Positions 24,322 through 32,975 of a stretch of 63,222 nt of DNA are shown here, one piece after another. Both the position numbers and the translations under genes were made by a program. This stretch comes from CAYRGG01 sp964423745 (lineage in GTDB: Bacteria > Pseudomonadota > Gammaproteobacteria > Competibacterales > Competibacteraceae), in contig CAYRGG010000022.1 of NCBI GenBank assembly GCA_964423745.1, positions 1 through 63,222 on the forward strand. Reading direction: 5' to 3'. The first letter of the stretch is position 1. The number at the start of each line of letters is the position of its first letter. Under the pieces are notes generated by a model, which had not been told where the DNA came from, did no database searches, and was given only the letters and a program-made list of their open reading frames with translations.

Positions 24322-25323
24322 CTAACCGCCGGTGGCGTTCATATGACGAAAAATAATCGGTTGCGCCTCAAATTCGTGGCCTTTTGGTTTGATATCCATG
24401 GCTTTAATAATGGCTTGTTTGAGAGGCGCCATATCACCTGGGTTGGCCCGCAACACATGGCGTAAATCCATGGAGTGCTCTTGACCTAAACATAATAGGA
24501 GACGCCCTTCCGCGGTCACCCGCACCCGGTTGCAGGTGGCGCAGAAATTATGGCTGTGGGGGGAAATAAACCCGATCCGCGAGGTTTCACCAGGGATACG
24601 GTAATAACGGGATGGGCCGCCGGTGTTCTCGGTGGTGGCGACCAGATTGAAATGACGCGCCAAATCGTTACGAATTTGCTCGCTGGAATAATACGCCTCG
24701 GCGCGATCATGACTGCTAATTACCCCTAATGGCATTTCTTCGATATAGCTGATATCCATACCGTTATCGATGGCAAACCGGGCTAAATCCACCACTTCAT
24801 CGTGATTGCGGTTTTTCAAGATGACGGTATTTAGCTTTAGCCTCTCGAAACCCGCTCGTTTGGCCGCCTCAATGCCTTGAAGAACTTTTGCCAGGTCACC
24901 CACGCGGGTAATACGCCGAAATCGTTCCGAATCTAAACTGTCAAGGCTAATATTGATACGTTTGACACCCGTGGCCTTTAGGTCGTCCGCCATGCGCGTC
25001 AGTTGCGAGCCGTTGGTGGTCAATACCAGCTCTTTCAAACCCGGCAGTTGACCAAGGGCTTGGAACAAACTCAATACGTTTTTGCGCACCAACGGTTCGC
25101 CACCCGTGATACGCAGTTTTGTGACGCCCAGTTCCGTAAAAGCTCTCCCTAGTAAGGCGAGCTCCTCTAAGGTAAGAATCCTCGCCCGGGGCAGAAAGGT
25201 CATGTCCTCGCTCATACAATAGACGCAGCGAAAATCGCAGCGGTCTGTGACTGATAGGCGCACATAGGTAACATGGCGGTTGAAACGGTCTACAAGCTGC
25301 GTGGTTGTCGCATCACCGGGCAC
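24322..25323 (-). CDS. moaA: MoaA, GTP 3',8-cyclase of molybdopterin synthesis
   Basis: This radical-SAM enzyme starts molybdopterin synthesis from GTP. The 333-residue protein has the radical-SAM cluster motif CDFRCVYC (CxxxCxxC, about residues 29-36), the SAM-binding LRITGGEPLVRK, the second cluster motif FCATCNRVRVTAEGRLLLCLG, and the C-terminal Gly-Gly needed for activity (NATGG). It starts at GTG (25323) with a GAGG site upstream. It sits between the DUF1244 gene and nifM, all on the minus strand. Confidence 0.96.
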   Translation of the reverse strand: MPGDATTTQLVDRFNRHVTYVRLSVTDRCDFRCVYCMSEDMTFLPRARILTLEELALLGRAFTELGVTKLRITGGEPLVRKNVLSLFQALGQLPGLKELVLTTNGSQLTRMADDLKATGVKRINISLDSLDSERFRRITRVGDLAKVLQGIEAAKRAGFERLKLNTVILKNRNHDEVVDLARFAIDNGMDISYIEEMPLGVISSHDRAEAYYSSEQIRNDLARHFNLVATTENTGGPSRYYRIPGETSRIGFISPHSHNFCATCNRVRVTAEGRLLLCLGQEHSMDLRHVLRANPGDMAPLKQAIIKAMDIKPKGHEFEAQPIIFRHMNATGG

Positions 25324-25342
25324 GATGGTTTACCTCAATTAA

Positions 25343-25645
25343 TTAAATGGGAGCTTGCTTTTTAGCCTCGTCAAACACGCTCTGCTGTTCAGGAGTGGCT
25401 TCTTGTTGATATTTACGCTTCCATTCGGCATACGGCATACCGTAAACCACTTCCCGGGCCTCATCGTAACCTATAGGTAATCCTTTCTCTTCCGCCGCTA
25501 CCTGATACCATTTGGATAGACAATTGCGGCAAAAACCGGCTAAGTTCATCAAATCGATGTTTTGTACATCGGTGCGTTCCCGCAAATACTCCACTAAATG
25601 GCGGAAAACAGCAGCCTCTAATTCAGTACGCGTTGCTTGATCCAC
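25343..25645 (-). CDS. DUF1244 family protein
   Basis: The 100-residue protein matches DUF1244: VFRHLVEYLRERTDVQNIDLMNLAGFCRNCLSKWY and GYDEAREVVYGMPYAEWKRKYQ. The CRNC pair could bind metal, but the function is unknown. It is conserved in many alpha- and gammaproteobacteria. It is the first gene of the likely DUF1244-moaA-nifM operon; 19 bp separate it from moaA. Confidence 0.9.
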   Translation of the reverse strand: MDQATRTELEAAVFRHLVEYLRERTDVQNIDLMNLAGFCRNCLSKWYQVAAEEKGLPIGYDEAREVVYGMPYAEWKRKYQQEATPEQQSVFDEAKKQAPI

Positions 25646-25703
25646 GACTCACCTCATTAGACATACATATAATGATTACGCCGCTTTGCCCATCATTTAT
25701 GGG

Positions 25704-26489
25704 TTAGCGGTTTTTAAAGTCGGGTTTACGTTTCTCTATAAAAGCCGTCATGCCTTCTTTACGGTCTTCTGTGGCAAATGTGGCATGGAAGGCGCGGCTT
25801 TCAAAACGCAGTCCTTCCTGCAAACCCGTGTTAAAAGCCGTATTGACGGATTCTTTGACCATATAAACTACGGGACGAGATAGTCTAGCGATTTTCTCAG
25901 CAGCTTTTAGACTTTCCTTCAATAAATCCGCTGTGGAGACAACCCGGCTTATTAAACCCGATCTTTCCGCCTCCTGGGCATCCATCATACGGCCCGTCAA
26001 ACACATCTCCATGGCCTTGGATTTACCCACTGCCCGGGCCAGGCGTTGGGTACCACCCGCGCCCGGCATGGTGGCGAGGGTTATCTCTGGTTGGCCAAAT
26101 TGGGCGTTATCGGCAGCGATAATAAAATCACACGCCATGGCTAACTCGCAACCACCCCCTAGCGCAAACCCAGCAACGGCGGCAATGATGGGTTTGCGTG
26201 CGGTGTATAAAGTACGCCAACCGTCGTTGGGACCATGGGGAAAATCTGCCAAAAACAAATCCATATAGTCTTTTTCCTGCATATCCCTAATATCCGCCCC
26301 AGCAGCGAAAGCCTTCTCGCTCCCGGTTATCACCACCGCACCTATGTCATCGTCTTCTTCAAACGCACTGAGACTTTTGCCAATTTCTCGCATGAGATCC
26401 GGGGACAATGCATTCAAAGCATGGGGACGATTCAGGGTAATCAGACCCACGTTACCTTGGGTTTCAACCAAAATGTTTTCATAACTCAT
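25704..26489 (-). CDS. Enoyl-CoA hydratase (crotonase family)
   Basis: It hydrates 2-trans-enoyl-CoA to 3-hydroxyacyl-CoA in fatty-acid oxidation. The 261-residue protein (start ATG at 26489, preceded by GGAGAG; the upstream TTG is not needed) shows AFAAGADIRDM (oxyanion hole), VAGFALGGGCELAMACDFI, AQFGQPEITLATMPGAGGTQRLARAVGK with the catalytic Glu in QPE, and the C-terminal FATEDRKEGMTAFIEKRKPDFK typical of short-chain hydratases. It lies upstream of, but not in, the beta-oxidation operon at 27650-32645. Confidence 0.94.
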   Translation of the reverse strand: MSYENILVETQGNVGLITLNRPHALNALSPDLMREIGKSLSAFEEDDDIGAVVITGSEKAFAAGADIRDMQEKDYMDLFLADFPHGPNDGWRTLYTARKPIIAAVAGFALGGGCELAMACDFIIAADNAQFGQPEITLATMPGAGGTQRLARAVGKSKAMEMCLTGRMMDAQEAERSGLISRVVSTADLLKESLKAAEKIARLSRPVVYMVKESVNTAFNTGLQEGLRFESRAFHATFATEDRKEGMTAFIEKRKPDFKNR

Positions 26490-26507
26490 GGTTATTGTTC
26501 TCTCCAA

Positions 26508-26819
26508 ATCAATGCAACTGCCGACATATATCTATTTCCTGGCGTTACAAAACATCTCTGCAAAAGTTTAGACCATTTACATCACCATATCTTCTTCATA
26601 AACCAAACCAGTAGACCATTGGGTAACACTTGAATGGAAAGACATCCAAAATAAAACGAGAGAGCATAGGACGGAGTAGGAATACTGGCATTTTAATTGC
26701 ACAGAAATGTTAAAAAACAAAAGTAATAAACAATTATAAAGCTTATGCCCATTGTTACGAACTTATGCACTTGACAATGAATTTTTTCAAAGACGCAAGT
26801 GGTCTAAGAGTAATCAAAA
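26508..26819. other. Divergent intergenic region
   Basis: These 312 bp separate the enoyl-CoA hydratase gene (minus) from a lipoprotein gene (plus). They are A/T-rich. The only notable signal is a sigma-54-like site at 26685-26701. No NifA-type TGT-N10-ACA site is present. Confidence 0.5.
26685..26701 (+). promoter_or_regulatory. Candidate sigma-54 promoter before a lipoprotein gene
   Basis: CTGGCATTTTAATTGCA has GG (26687-26688) and GC (26699-26700) 10 bases apart, a perfect -12 box TTGCA and a -24 box with one mismatch. Transcription would start near 26712, about 108 bp before the ATG at 26820. No enhancer site could be recognised, so a chance match is possible. Confidence 0.4.
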
Positions 26820-27251
26820 ATGTACTTCAAATACCTATTTTTACTGATTTTTACTGTGATTTTTGTAATCAATTTAACTAGCTGCGCCTCTTTTCATTAT
26901 GCAAAGACAGAAGATTTACAGGAATCCTGCACCGATGCGGCTAAAAGAAAATGGGCTCACTATTCAGCCAGTTGCAAAACGCTAAAAAAACTTTCTTATA
27001 AAGATTACAAACGTGCTGTGGCTGCCGGTAACGCTTGGATAAAAACCCATAACCTAAATTACAAACAAATTCAGAACATCCGACGGGGCATCGTTTGGCT
27101 TGGGATGCCTGCTGAGGCCGCCGAACTAGCCTGGGGAACCCCTAAAAATGTTGATACAGTGCAGTCATTTCAGCGCCATGAAAGGTGGGTGTATAGAGAT
27201 GGCAACTCCCTTCTTATCCACCACGGAAAAGTCACTAAAATTCATAACTAA
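26820..27251 (+). CDS. Small lipoprotein, function unknown
   Basis: The 143-residue protein has a lipoprotein signal (MYFKYLFLLIFTVIFVINLTSC) with lipid-accepting Cys22 in the LTSC lipobox. The mature part has three further cysteines or so and a positively charged middle. The end (GIVWLGMPAEAAELAWGTPKNVDT, ERWVYRDGNSLLIHHGKVTKI) resembles the SmpA/BamE-like fold often seen in envelope lipoproteins (G-M-xx-xx-W-G-xP). No specific family is claimed. Residue 23 onward starts with Ala, which suits the outer membrane. Confidence 0.75.
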   Translation: MYFKYLFLLIFTVIFVINLTSCASFHYAKTEDLQESCTDAAKRKWAHYSASCKTLKKLSYKDYKRAVAAGNAWIKTHNLNYKQIQNIRRGIVWLGMPAEAAELAWGTPKNVDTVQSFQRHERWVYRDGNSLLIHHGKVTKIHN

Positions 27252-27352
27252 TTGACAATGAAAATTTTTCGGCTAACAAACGCCGCTAAAACCATTATTG
27301 GCATAAAAAATGTTTAATTTTCTTTAGGTATCAATTTCAAGGAAACAGTATC

Positions 27353-27541
27353 ATGCAAAGTAAACAAGAAGTACGCCGATATAAGTTCAAGGGCGAACCT
27401 TATTACGTCTATTATTCACCTGAAATAGCCATACAAGCCCATGATCATAATTATATCTTGCGTTTGGTATCCGATAGAGTAGCACTATATAAACCCACTG
27501 AGTTTTCCCTGCTACCTCAGTTTCGCGTTTTTGCTACCTAA
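27353..27541 (+). CDS. Small hypothetical protein, 62 residues
   Basis: The ORF is preceded by CAAGGAAAC, a good ribosome site about 8 bases before the ATG. It encodes a tyrosine-rich soluble peptide (YKFKGEPYYVYYSPEIAIQ). No family was recognised. A terminator-like hairpin follows at 27570-27612. Its reality rests on the ribosome site and its position in an otherwise unused gap. Confidence 0.5.
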   Translation: MQSKQEVRRYKFKGEPYYVYYSPEIAIQAHDHNYILRLVSDRVALYKPTEFSLLPQFRVFAT

Positions 27542-27569
27542 CCATAAGACGCTCAGTAGCAAAGAAAAA

Positions 27570-27612
27570 CGCCGAAAGCAGTGACATTAAATGTATATCC
27601 TATCTTTCGGCG
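27570..27612 (-). terminator. Terminator of the beta-oxidation operon
   Basis: CGCCGAAAG (27570-27578) pairs with CTTTCGGCG (27604-27612), a 9-bp stem with a 25-base loop. Read on the minus strand it is followed by TTTTTCTTT, so it ends the thiolase operon; on the plus strand the tail is weaker (CTTTATAT) and it may also serve the 62-codon gene. Confidence 0.75.
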
Positions 27613-27649
27613 CTTTATATATTTAGCTATCTAAACAAATAACCTAGTT

Positions 27650-28903
27650 TTACAGCGTTTCTACTGCTGCGGCCATAGACACACCACCACCACCGCAAAG
27701 GGTCGCTAAACCTAAATTATTACCTCGCTTTTTCATGGCATGCACGAGGGTTACGAATAAACGACAGCCGGTTGACCCCACTGGGTGCCCGAGTCCAATG
27801 CCTGAACCGTTCACATTGGTAATCTCTCGGTTAAGACCCAATTCTTTTTCACAGCCGATATATTGCGCAGCAAAAGCTTCGTTGACTTCGATTAAATCAA
27901 AGTCTTCCAGTTTTATCTTTCCGTCGCGCTTCATAAGATCGTGTACCGCAGGCACAGGACTTACGCCCATCACCGAGGGATGACAAGCACCGAGGCCGGT
28001 GGCGCGGATGCGGGCAAGGGGTGTAACACCCAGCTCTTTGGCCTTTTCAGCGGACATCAAAATCACCGCACTGGCCCCATCGTTAATACCCGATGAGTTA
28101 CCCGCCGTTACCTTACCGACTTTGGGAACAAAAGCAGGTGGTAAAGACGCTAATTGTTCCATGGTAATGCCGGGCCGGAAATGCTCGTCTTTATCAAAGA
28201 CAAGCGGCGGCTTGCCCCGCTTCTGTGGCACTTCAATAGGAACGATTTCTTCTTTGAAATCTCCTTCTTTGGTGGCGCGTTCCGCATTGTTATGGCTGCG
28301 TAGCGCCACTTCGTCCATCTCTTCACGACTGATATTAAGCATTTGCGCCACAAATTCGGCGGTATGTCCCATAATGTACGGTTTGCCCTTGAACATCTCC
28401 ACCGGCGAGCCTTCTTTAAGGGGTCCTTCCGTGGCGTCGCGCAATAGGAATGAACCGCAGTGCAGAGCATGCATCATAGAATCCACTAAGGCACCGTCTT
28501 GTAGGCGTTGTCCCCAACGAGCGCCGGGAACCGTGTAGTCGACGCCGGACATATGCTCAACACCGCCAGCAAGAATCACGTCAGCCATACCGGCTTGAAT
28601 CATGGCCATGCTGGAGATAACCGCTTCCATACCTGAAATACATACCCGATTGATAGTCATGGCAGGCACCGAATCCGGAATACCCGCCATTAACGCGGCA
28701 ACGCGGGTAACGTTCAGGGAGTCTGCATGTTCCATACAACAACCAAAACGCACATCCTCGATAACGCCAGGGTCAATGGCGGCGCGCTTGACAGCCTCCT
28801 TCATGACGGCACTGCCGATCATAGGGCCGTTGAGACTTTTTAACGAACCGCCAAAAGCGCCGACGGCCGTTCTGCAGGCAGAAGCAATAACAACATCTTT
28901 CAT
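27650..28903 (-). CDS. Thiolase (acetyl-CoA acyltransferase), third gene of operon
   Basis: It cleaves or condenses 3-ketoacyl-CoA with CoA. The 417-residue protein starts at the ATG at 28903, preceded by GGTGAGG (an upstream in-frame extension of 23 residues is untranslated). The nucleophile is Cys88 (NRVCISGMEAV), with NEAFAAQY, GSGIGLGHPVGSTGCR (His) and LCGGGGVSMAAAVE (second Cys) completing the active site. An insertion (about 150-180, SFLLRDATEGPLKEGSPVEMF) makes it longer than a standard thiolase of about 393. Either biosynthetic (PhaA/AtoB) or degradative use is possible; the operon argues for fatty-acid oxidation. Confidence 0.92.
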   Translation of the reverse strand: MKDVVIASACRTAVGAFGGSLKSLNGPMIGSAVMKEAVKRAAIDPGVIEDVRFGCCMEHADSLNVTRVAALMAGIPDSVPAMTINRVCISGMEAVISSMAMIQAGMADVILAGGVEHMSGVDYTVPGARWGQRLQDGALVDSMMHALHCGSFLLRDATEGPLKEGSPVEMFKGKPYIMGHTAEFVAQMLNISREEMDEVALRSHNNAERATKEGDFKEEIVPIEVPQKRGKPPLVFDKDEHFRPGITMEQLASLPPAFVPKVGKVTAGNSSGINDGASAVILMSAEKAKELGVTPLARIRATGLGACHPSVMGVSPVPAVHDLMKRDGKIKLEDFDLIEVNEAFAAQYIGCEKELGLNREITNVNGSGIGLGHPVGSTGCRLFVTLVHAMKKRGNNLGLATLCGGGGVSMAAAVETL

Positions 28904-28977
28904 AAAGAACCTCACCCTAGGTGGTTGTGTCGAGGTTATTTCAAATACAAATGGGCGGCCTACACCGCCCATTCATC

Positions 28978-30174
28978 TTATACGCGTTCGTAAATACCCG
29001 CAGCGCCCATGCCGCTTGCCATGCACATGGTGACCATACCGTAGCGCAAGTTTCTACGCTGCAGGGCATGCACTGTGGTGGCAGTACGGACGGCACCTGT
29101 GGCGCCCAGGGGATGACCCAAGGCAATGGCCCCACCTAAGGGATTGACCTTGGCCATATCCAGGCCCAAATCCCGAATCACTGCCAAACTCTGAGCAGCG
29201 AAGGCTTCGTTAAGCTCGATCCAATCTAGATCTTCTTTTTTAAGCCCAGCCATCTCCAACGCCTTGGGAATGGCTTTAATAGGTCCAATACCCATGATCT
29301 CCGGTGGGCAACCGGTGACAGCATAGCTCACGAAACGGGCTAAGGGCTTAAGACCCAACTTGTTGACTAAGCGTTCGCTCATCAGCATCACCGCGCCGGC
29401 GCCGTCGCTGGTCTGTGAGCTATTGCCAGCGGTCACTGACCCATCAGCCCGAAACACTGTCTTCAACTTACCGAGACTCTCCATGGTGCTATCCCGGGGT
29501 CCTTCGTCGGTATCCACTACTTTAGTGCGCACCTGTACCGTTTGACCATCGGGGGAAAGCACATGTTCTTCGATGGTATAAGGTAAAATTTCATCCTTAA
29601 ATTCGCCATTCTTAATGGCTGCAAAGGCGCGCTGATTACTCTCTACCCCAAAGGCATCTTGATCTTCCCGAGAGATATTCCAACGTTCGGCCACCAGCTC
29701 GGCGGTGATACCCATACCGTAGGAAAGACCAATAATATCTTTATTTTCGAGGATCTTTGGATTGACCGCCAAGCGTCCGCCGGGCATGGGCACCATGCTC
29801 ATGTTTTCGGTGCCACCGGCGATAATGGCGTCGGCATCACCCACCCGAATACGGTCGGCGGCCAAGGCAACCGATTGAATGCCCGAGGAACAAAACCGAT
29901 TTAATGCAAAGCCTGGCACGTCATTGGGTAGACCCGCCAAGAGGGCAGCGGTACGCGCCACGTTTAACCCTTGCTCACCTTCCGGCAACGAGCAACCAGC
30001 GATAACATCGCTGATTTCGGTGGGATCGAGACCAGGACATTTGTCCATAACGCCACGGATGCAATGGGCTAGCAAATCGTCGGGGCGGGTTTTCTGAAAC
30101 ATGCCACGGGGGGCCCTACCCACCGGGGTGCGCACAGCGGCGACGACATAGGCGTCTTGAACCTGCTTACTCAT
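28978..30174 (-). CDS. fadA: 3-ketoacyl-CoA thiolase (FadA type)
   Basis: This thiolase releases acetyl-CoA from 3-ketoacyl-CoA. The 398-residue protein has the nucleophile Cys95 (LNRFCSSGIQSV), NEAFAAQSLAV, GGAIALGHPLGATGAVRT with the catalytic His, and the C-terminal MCMASGMGAAGIYERV with the second Cys. It lies between the FadN-type bifunctional gene (105 bp upstream) and a second thiolase (74 bp downstream), and so is the partner of that bifunctional enzyme. Confidence 0.94.
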   Translation of the reverse strand: MSKQVQDAYVVAAVRTPVGRAPRGMFQKTRPDDLLAHCIRGVMDKCPGLDPTEISDVIAGCSLPEGEQGLNVARTAALLAGLPNDVPGFALNRFCSSGIQSVALAADRIRVGDADAIIAGGTENMSMVPMPGGRLAVNPKILENKDIIGLSYGMGITAELVAERWNISREDQDAFGVESNQRAFAAIKNGEFKDEILPYTIEEHVLSPDGQTVQVRTKVVDTDEGPRDSTMESLGKLKTVFRADGSVTAGNSSQTSDGAGAVMLMSERLVNKLGLKPLARFVSYAVTGCPPEIMGIGPIKAIPKALEMAGLKKEDLDWIELNEAFAAQSLAVIRDLGLDMAKVNPLGGAIALGHPLGATGAVRTATTVHALQRRNLRYGMVTMCMASGMGAAGIYERV

Positions 30175-30278
30175 GATTTGTCGCTCTCCTGAATACTAAT
30201 AGGTTTAAGTGAAGACACGAAGCCAATAGGATGATGAATGACTGCTTCGTGCCTCCTGGATTTCTAATGGGCTATGGT

Positions 30279-32645
30279 TTAGTTACGCAGCGGTTTGCCG
30301 GTCTGTAACATGTGCATGGCGCGTTCTTGCGACTTGGGATTACCAGCCAATTCTATAAACGCATCCCGTTCTAAACGCAACAGATAGTCTTCGGATACTC
30401 TAGTGCCAGAGTCTACATCACCACCACACATGGCCATAGCGATCTTACGAGCCACGAAGTAATCGTGTTCTGACATGAAGTGACCTTCCAACATGTTCTG
30501 CATACCCATTTCAATGGTGGCCACGCCAGTGCGACCTGCCACTTTGACGAGACGCGGCAAGGGCGGCCGATACCCGGCTTCTGCCAATGCCTTGGCTTGC
30601 GCTTTAGCCACATAGAGAAGTTCGTAAGGATTAAACAAGACGATGTCGCTGGGTTTGAGAATACCGATCTCTTTAGCTTCCTCGCCGCTGGTGGCCACCT
30701 TAGCCATAGCCATGTTTTGGAAGTATTTGATGATGTAGGGATTCATATTGTTGTCCGGCGTCTCATCGGAGATGCGCTTGGCAAACTCCTTACAACCACC
30801 ACCTGCAGGCAACAGACCCACACCGATTTCCACTAATCCCATATAGCTTTCCAAGGCCGCCACGGTACGATCGCAATGCATGACGATCTCGCAACCGCCA
30901 CCCAGAGCCATACCTTGGACAGCCGCCACGGTTGGTACATAAGAATAGCGCAACCGAGAAGTGGTGTCTTGGAACGCTTTGACAATCCCGCCTAAGGTTT
31001 CAAAGTCACCCTGTATGACCACCGGCGCAATGCCTTCTAAATCGGCGCCCGCACTAAAGGGTGGCTTTGTTTGCCATATCACTAAGCCGGCAAAATCCTG
31101 TTCGGCGATATCCAGCGCCTTATTGAGACCCTCGATAACCGCTTGACCCACCGCATGCATCTTAGACTTAAAGCTAACAATGGCGATATCATCGCCTTGA
31201 TGCCACATGCGCACACCATCGTTCTCAAAGATGGTTTCCCCTTGACTGGGAGGAGCTTCGCCCAACACCAATTCAGGGAAGTACTGGCGTTTGTAAACCG
31301 CCAAATCGGAACGAGGCCGATACACACCCTCGCCAGGCGCATAGGAACCTTCCGGCTTATGTACCGCATCGATCTTCATCACCCAATCGGGCAGGGGTAC
31401 ATCGGCCATGGTCTTACCGGCGTCAATATCTTCCTTAATCCATTGCGCCACCTGTTTCCAACCGGCGGCCTGCCAGACTTCAAACAAGCCCTGCTTCCAG
31501 CCATAACCCCAACGCATGGCGAAATCGGCATCCCGGGCATTGTCAGCGATTTGATCCAGGAGCACGGCAGCGTAGTGGAACGCATCCCGATGAATGGCCC
31601 AAAGGAATTCGGCTTGGGGCGAATCGGAGGCACGTAGCGCAGCAAAACGTTCGCCAAGATTCCTATTGGCAAGAATCTCTTTGACAGCCGGATCGATCTG
31701 ATCTTCCACAGGACGATAGTCACCGGTCTCCGTATCCAATACAAGCTTGGCTTTTTTGGGTCCTCGGGTGTAAATACCACCACGGGTCTTATTACCTAAT
31801 TTACCCTTATCTACTAAACCCTGTAACCAATCGGGTACGCCGTAATAGCGATTCCAAGGATCGTCCGTGAGCACTTTTGAAGTGGTATTTAAGATATTGG
31901 CGATGGTATCCAAACCCACCAAGTCCGACGTGCGGAAGGTGGCCGAGGAAGCACGGCCTATGGCCTTACCGGTTAGTGCATCTACCTTATCAAAAGGTAT
32001 GCCTAGACGCTCTGCATGGTAGATGGTGGCTTGAATATTAAAGACACCCAGCCGGTTAGCGACGAAGTTGGGACTATCTTTAGCCCGCACTACCCCTTTA
32101 CCCAAGGTAGTTACCAGAAAGGTCTCAAGTTTATCCAGCAGTGCGGGCTCGGTGGCATTACCCGGAATCAATTCTACCAAAGGCATATAGCGGGGTGGGT
32201 TAAAGAAGTGGATGCCGCAAAAACGCTTACGCAGCCCTTCGGGTACTTTTTGGGCCAGCAGGTTGATGCCAATTCCCGACGTATTGGTGGCAAAAATCGC
32301 CTGGTCATTTACGTAAGGCACAACTTTTTCGTACAAACTTTCCTTCCAATCTTGGCGTTCCGCGATGGCTTCGACGATCAAATCACAGCTACGCAACGCG
32401 TCTAGATGCTCATCGTAGTTGGCTGGCTGGACTAGATTAAGCCGATCCTTAGCAGACGCCGGGGCAGGCTTCATTTTTTGCATCTGTTTGATGGCTTTAT
32501 CCGCGTTGGCGTTTTTATTGTTACCTTCCGCCGGTAGCTCAAACAGCATGATCTCCACATCAGCGCTGGCCATATGGGCAGCGGCTTGTGCCCCCATCAC
32601 GCCGGCGCCCAAAATGGCCACCTTGCGTATATGCTTATCACTCAT
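30279..32645 (-). CDS. Bifunctional 3-hydroxyacyl-CoA dehydrogenase / enoyl-CoA hydratase (FadN type)
   Basis: The 788-residue protein carries the dehydrogenase first and the hydratase last, the order of FadN and not of E. coli FadB/FadJ. The NAD-binding loop is VAILGAGVMGAQAAAHMASADVEIMLFEL (about 10-38); FFNPPRYMPLVELIPG and the C-terminal dehydrogenase domain follow (about 190-400). The crotonase domain (about 470-690) has FSAGADLEGIAP and VQGMALGGGCEIVMHCDRTVAALESYMGLVEIGVGLLPAGGG with the conserved Glu. The start ATG at 32645 has GAGG 7 bases upstream; the GTG four codons earlier is less likely. It is the first gene of the fadN-fadA-thiolase operon. Confidence 0.93.
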   Translation of the reverse strand: MSDKHIRKVAILGAGVMGAQAAAHMASADVEIMLFELPAEGNNKNANADKAIKQMQKMKPAPASAKDRLNLVQPANYDEHLDALRSCDLIVEAIAERQDWKESLYEKVVPYVNDQAIFATNTSGIGINLLAQKVPEGLRKRFCGIHFFNPPRYMPLVELIPGNATEPALLDKLETFLVTTLGKGVVRAKDSPNFVANRLGVFNIQATIYHAERLGIPFDKVDALTGKAIGRASSATFRTSDLVGLDTIANILNTTSKVLTDDPWNRYYGVPDWLQGLVDKGKLGNKTRGGIYTRGPKKAKLVLDTETGDYRPVEDQIDPAVKEILANRNLGERFAALRASDSPQAEFLWAIHRDAFHYAAVLLDQIADNARDADFAMRWGYGWKQGLFEVWQAAGWKQVAQWIKEDIDAGKTMADVPLPDWVMKIDAVHKPEGSYAPGEGVYRPRSDLAVYKRQYFPELVLGEAPPSQGETIFENDGVRMWHQGDDIAIVSFKSKMHAVGQAVIEGLNKALDIAEQDFAGLVIWQTKPPFSAGADLEGIAPVVIQGDFETLGGIVKAFQDTTSRLRYSYVPTVAAVQGMALGGGCEIVMHCDRTVAALESYMGLVEIGVGLLPAGGGCKEFAKRISDETPDNNMNPYIIKYFQNMAMAKVATSGEEAKEIGILKPSDIVLFNPYELLYVAKAQAKALAEAGYRPPLPRLVKVAGRTGVATIEMGMQNMLEGHFMSEHDYFVARKIAMAMCGGDVDSGTRVSEDYLLRLERDAFIELAGNPKSQERAMHMLQTGKPLRN

Positions 32646-32975
32646 GATGTGCCTCACTCCTCTAGGGGTTGCTGCAAAAGGGTATTAAACCCAGAAATTG
32701 CTAATTCAATAGTACAAAGCTGATGGCTGTTCTCAGCTAACTAAGAACTGCTATCAGCTTAGTTGGACTTAAGTCCTTATTCAATGGAACAGATCCATAG
32801 GATAATGGTAGTGCAGGAAAATCAAAACGCTAGCTTGTTAACGGTTATCAATAGCATCAAATTTTTAGACGCAAGGGTGGCGACGGCGCATAAACGGGTC
32901 TCCCTACGAAAAAAAATTATCCGCAGAGATTAGCCCGTTAATGCATGTTAGAAAAGGGGGTATGGTAAGTTTTTT
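32646..32975. promoter_or_regulatory. Promoter region of the fadN-fadA operon with overlapping palindromes
   Basis: This 330-bp gap contains two neighbouring inverted repeats: AGCTGA (32719-32724) with TCAGCT (32733-32738), and AACTAAG (32739-32745) with CTTAGTT (32758-32764). Their position about 75-120 bp upstream of the fadN ATG suits an operator for a fatty-acid regulator. The sequences match neither the E. coli FadR nor the PsrA consensus as I know them. The remainder shows no gene. Confidence 0.4.

Noticed and set aside
26235..26633. 132-codon plus-strand ORF overlapping the enoyl-CoA hydratase start
   Set aside because: Half of it is the antisense of the hydratase gene; it has no ribosome site or family match.
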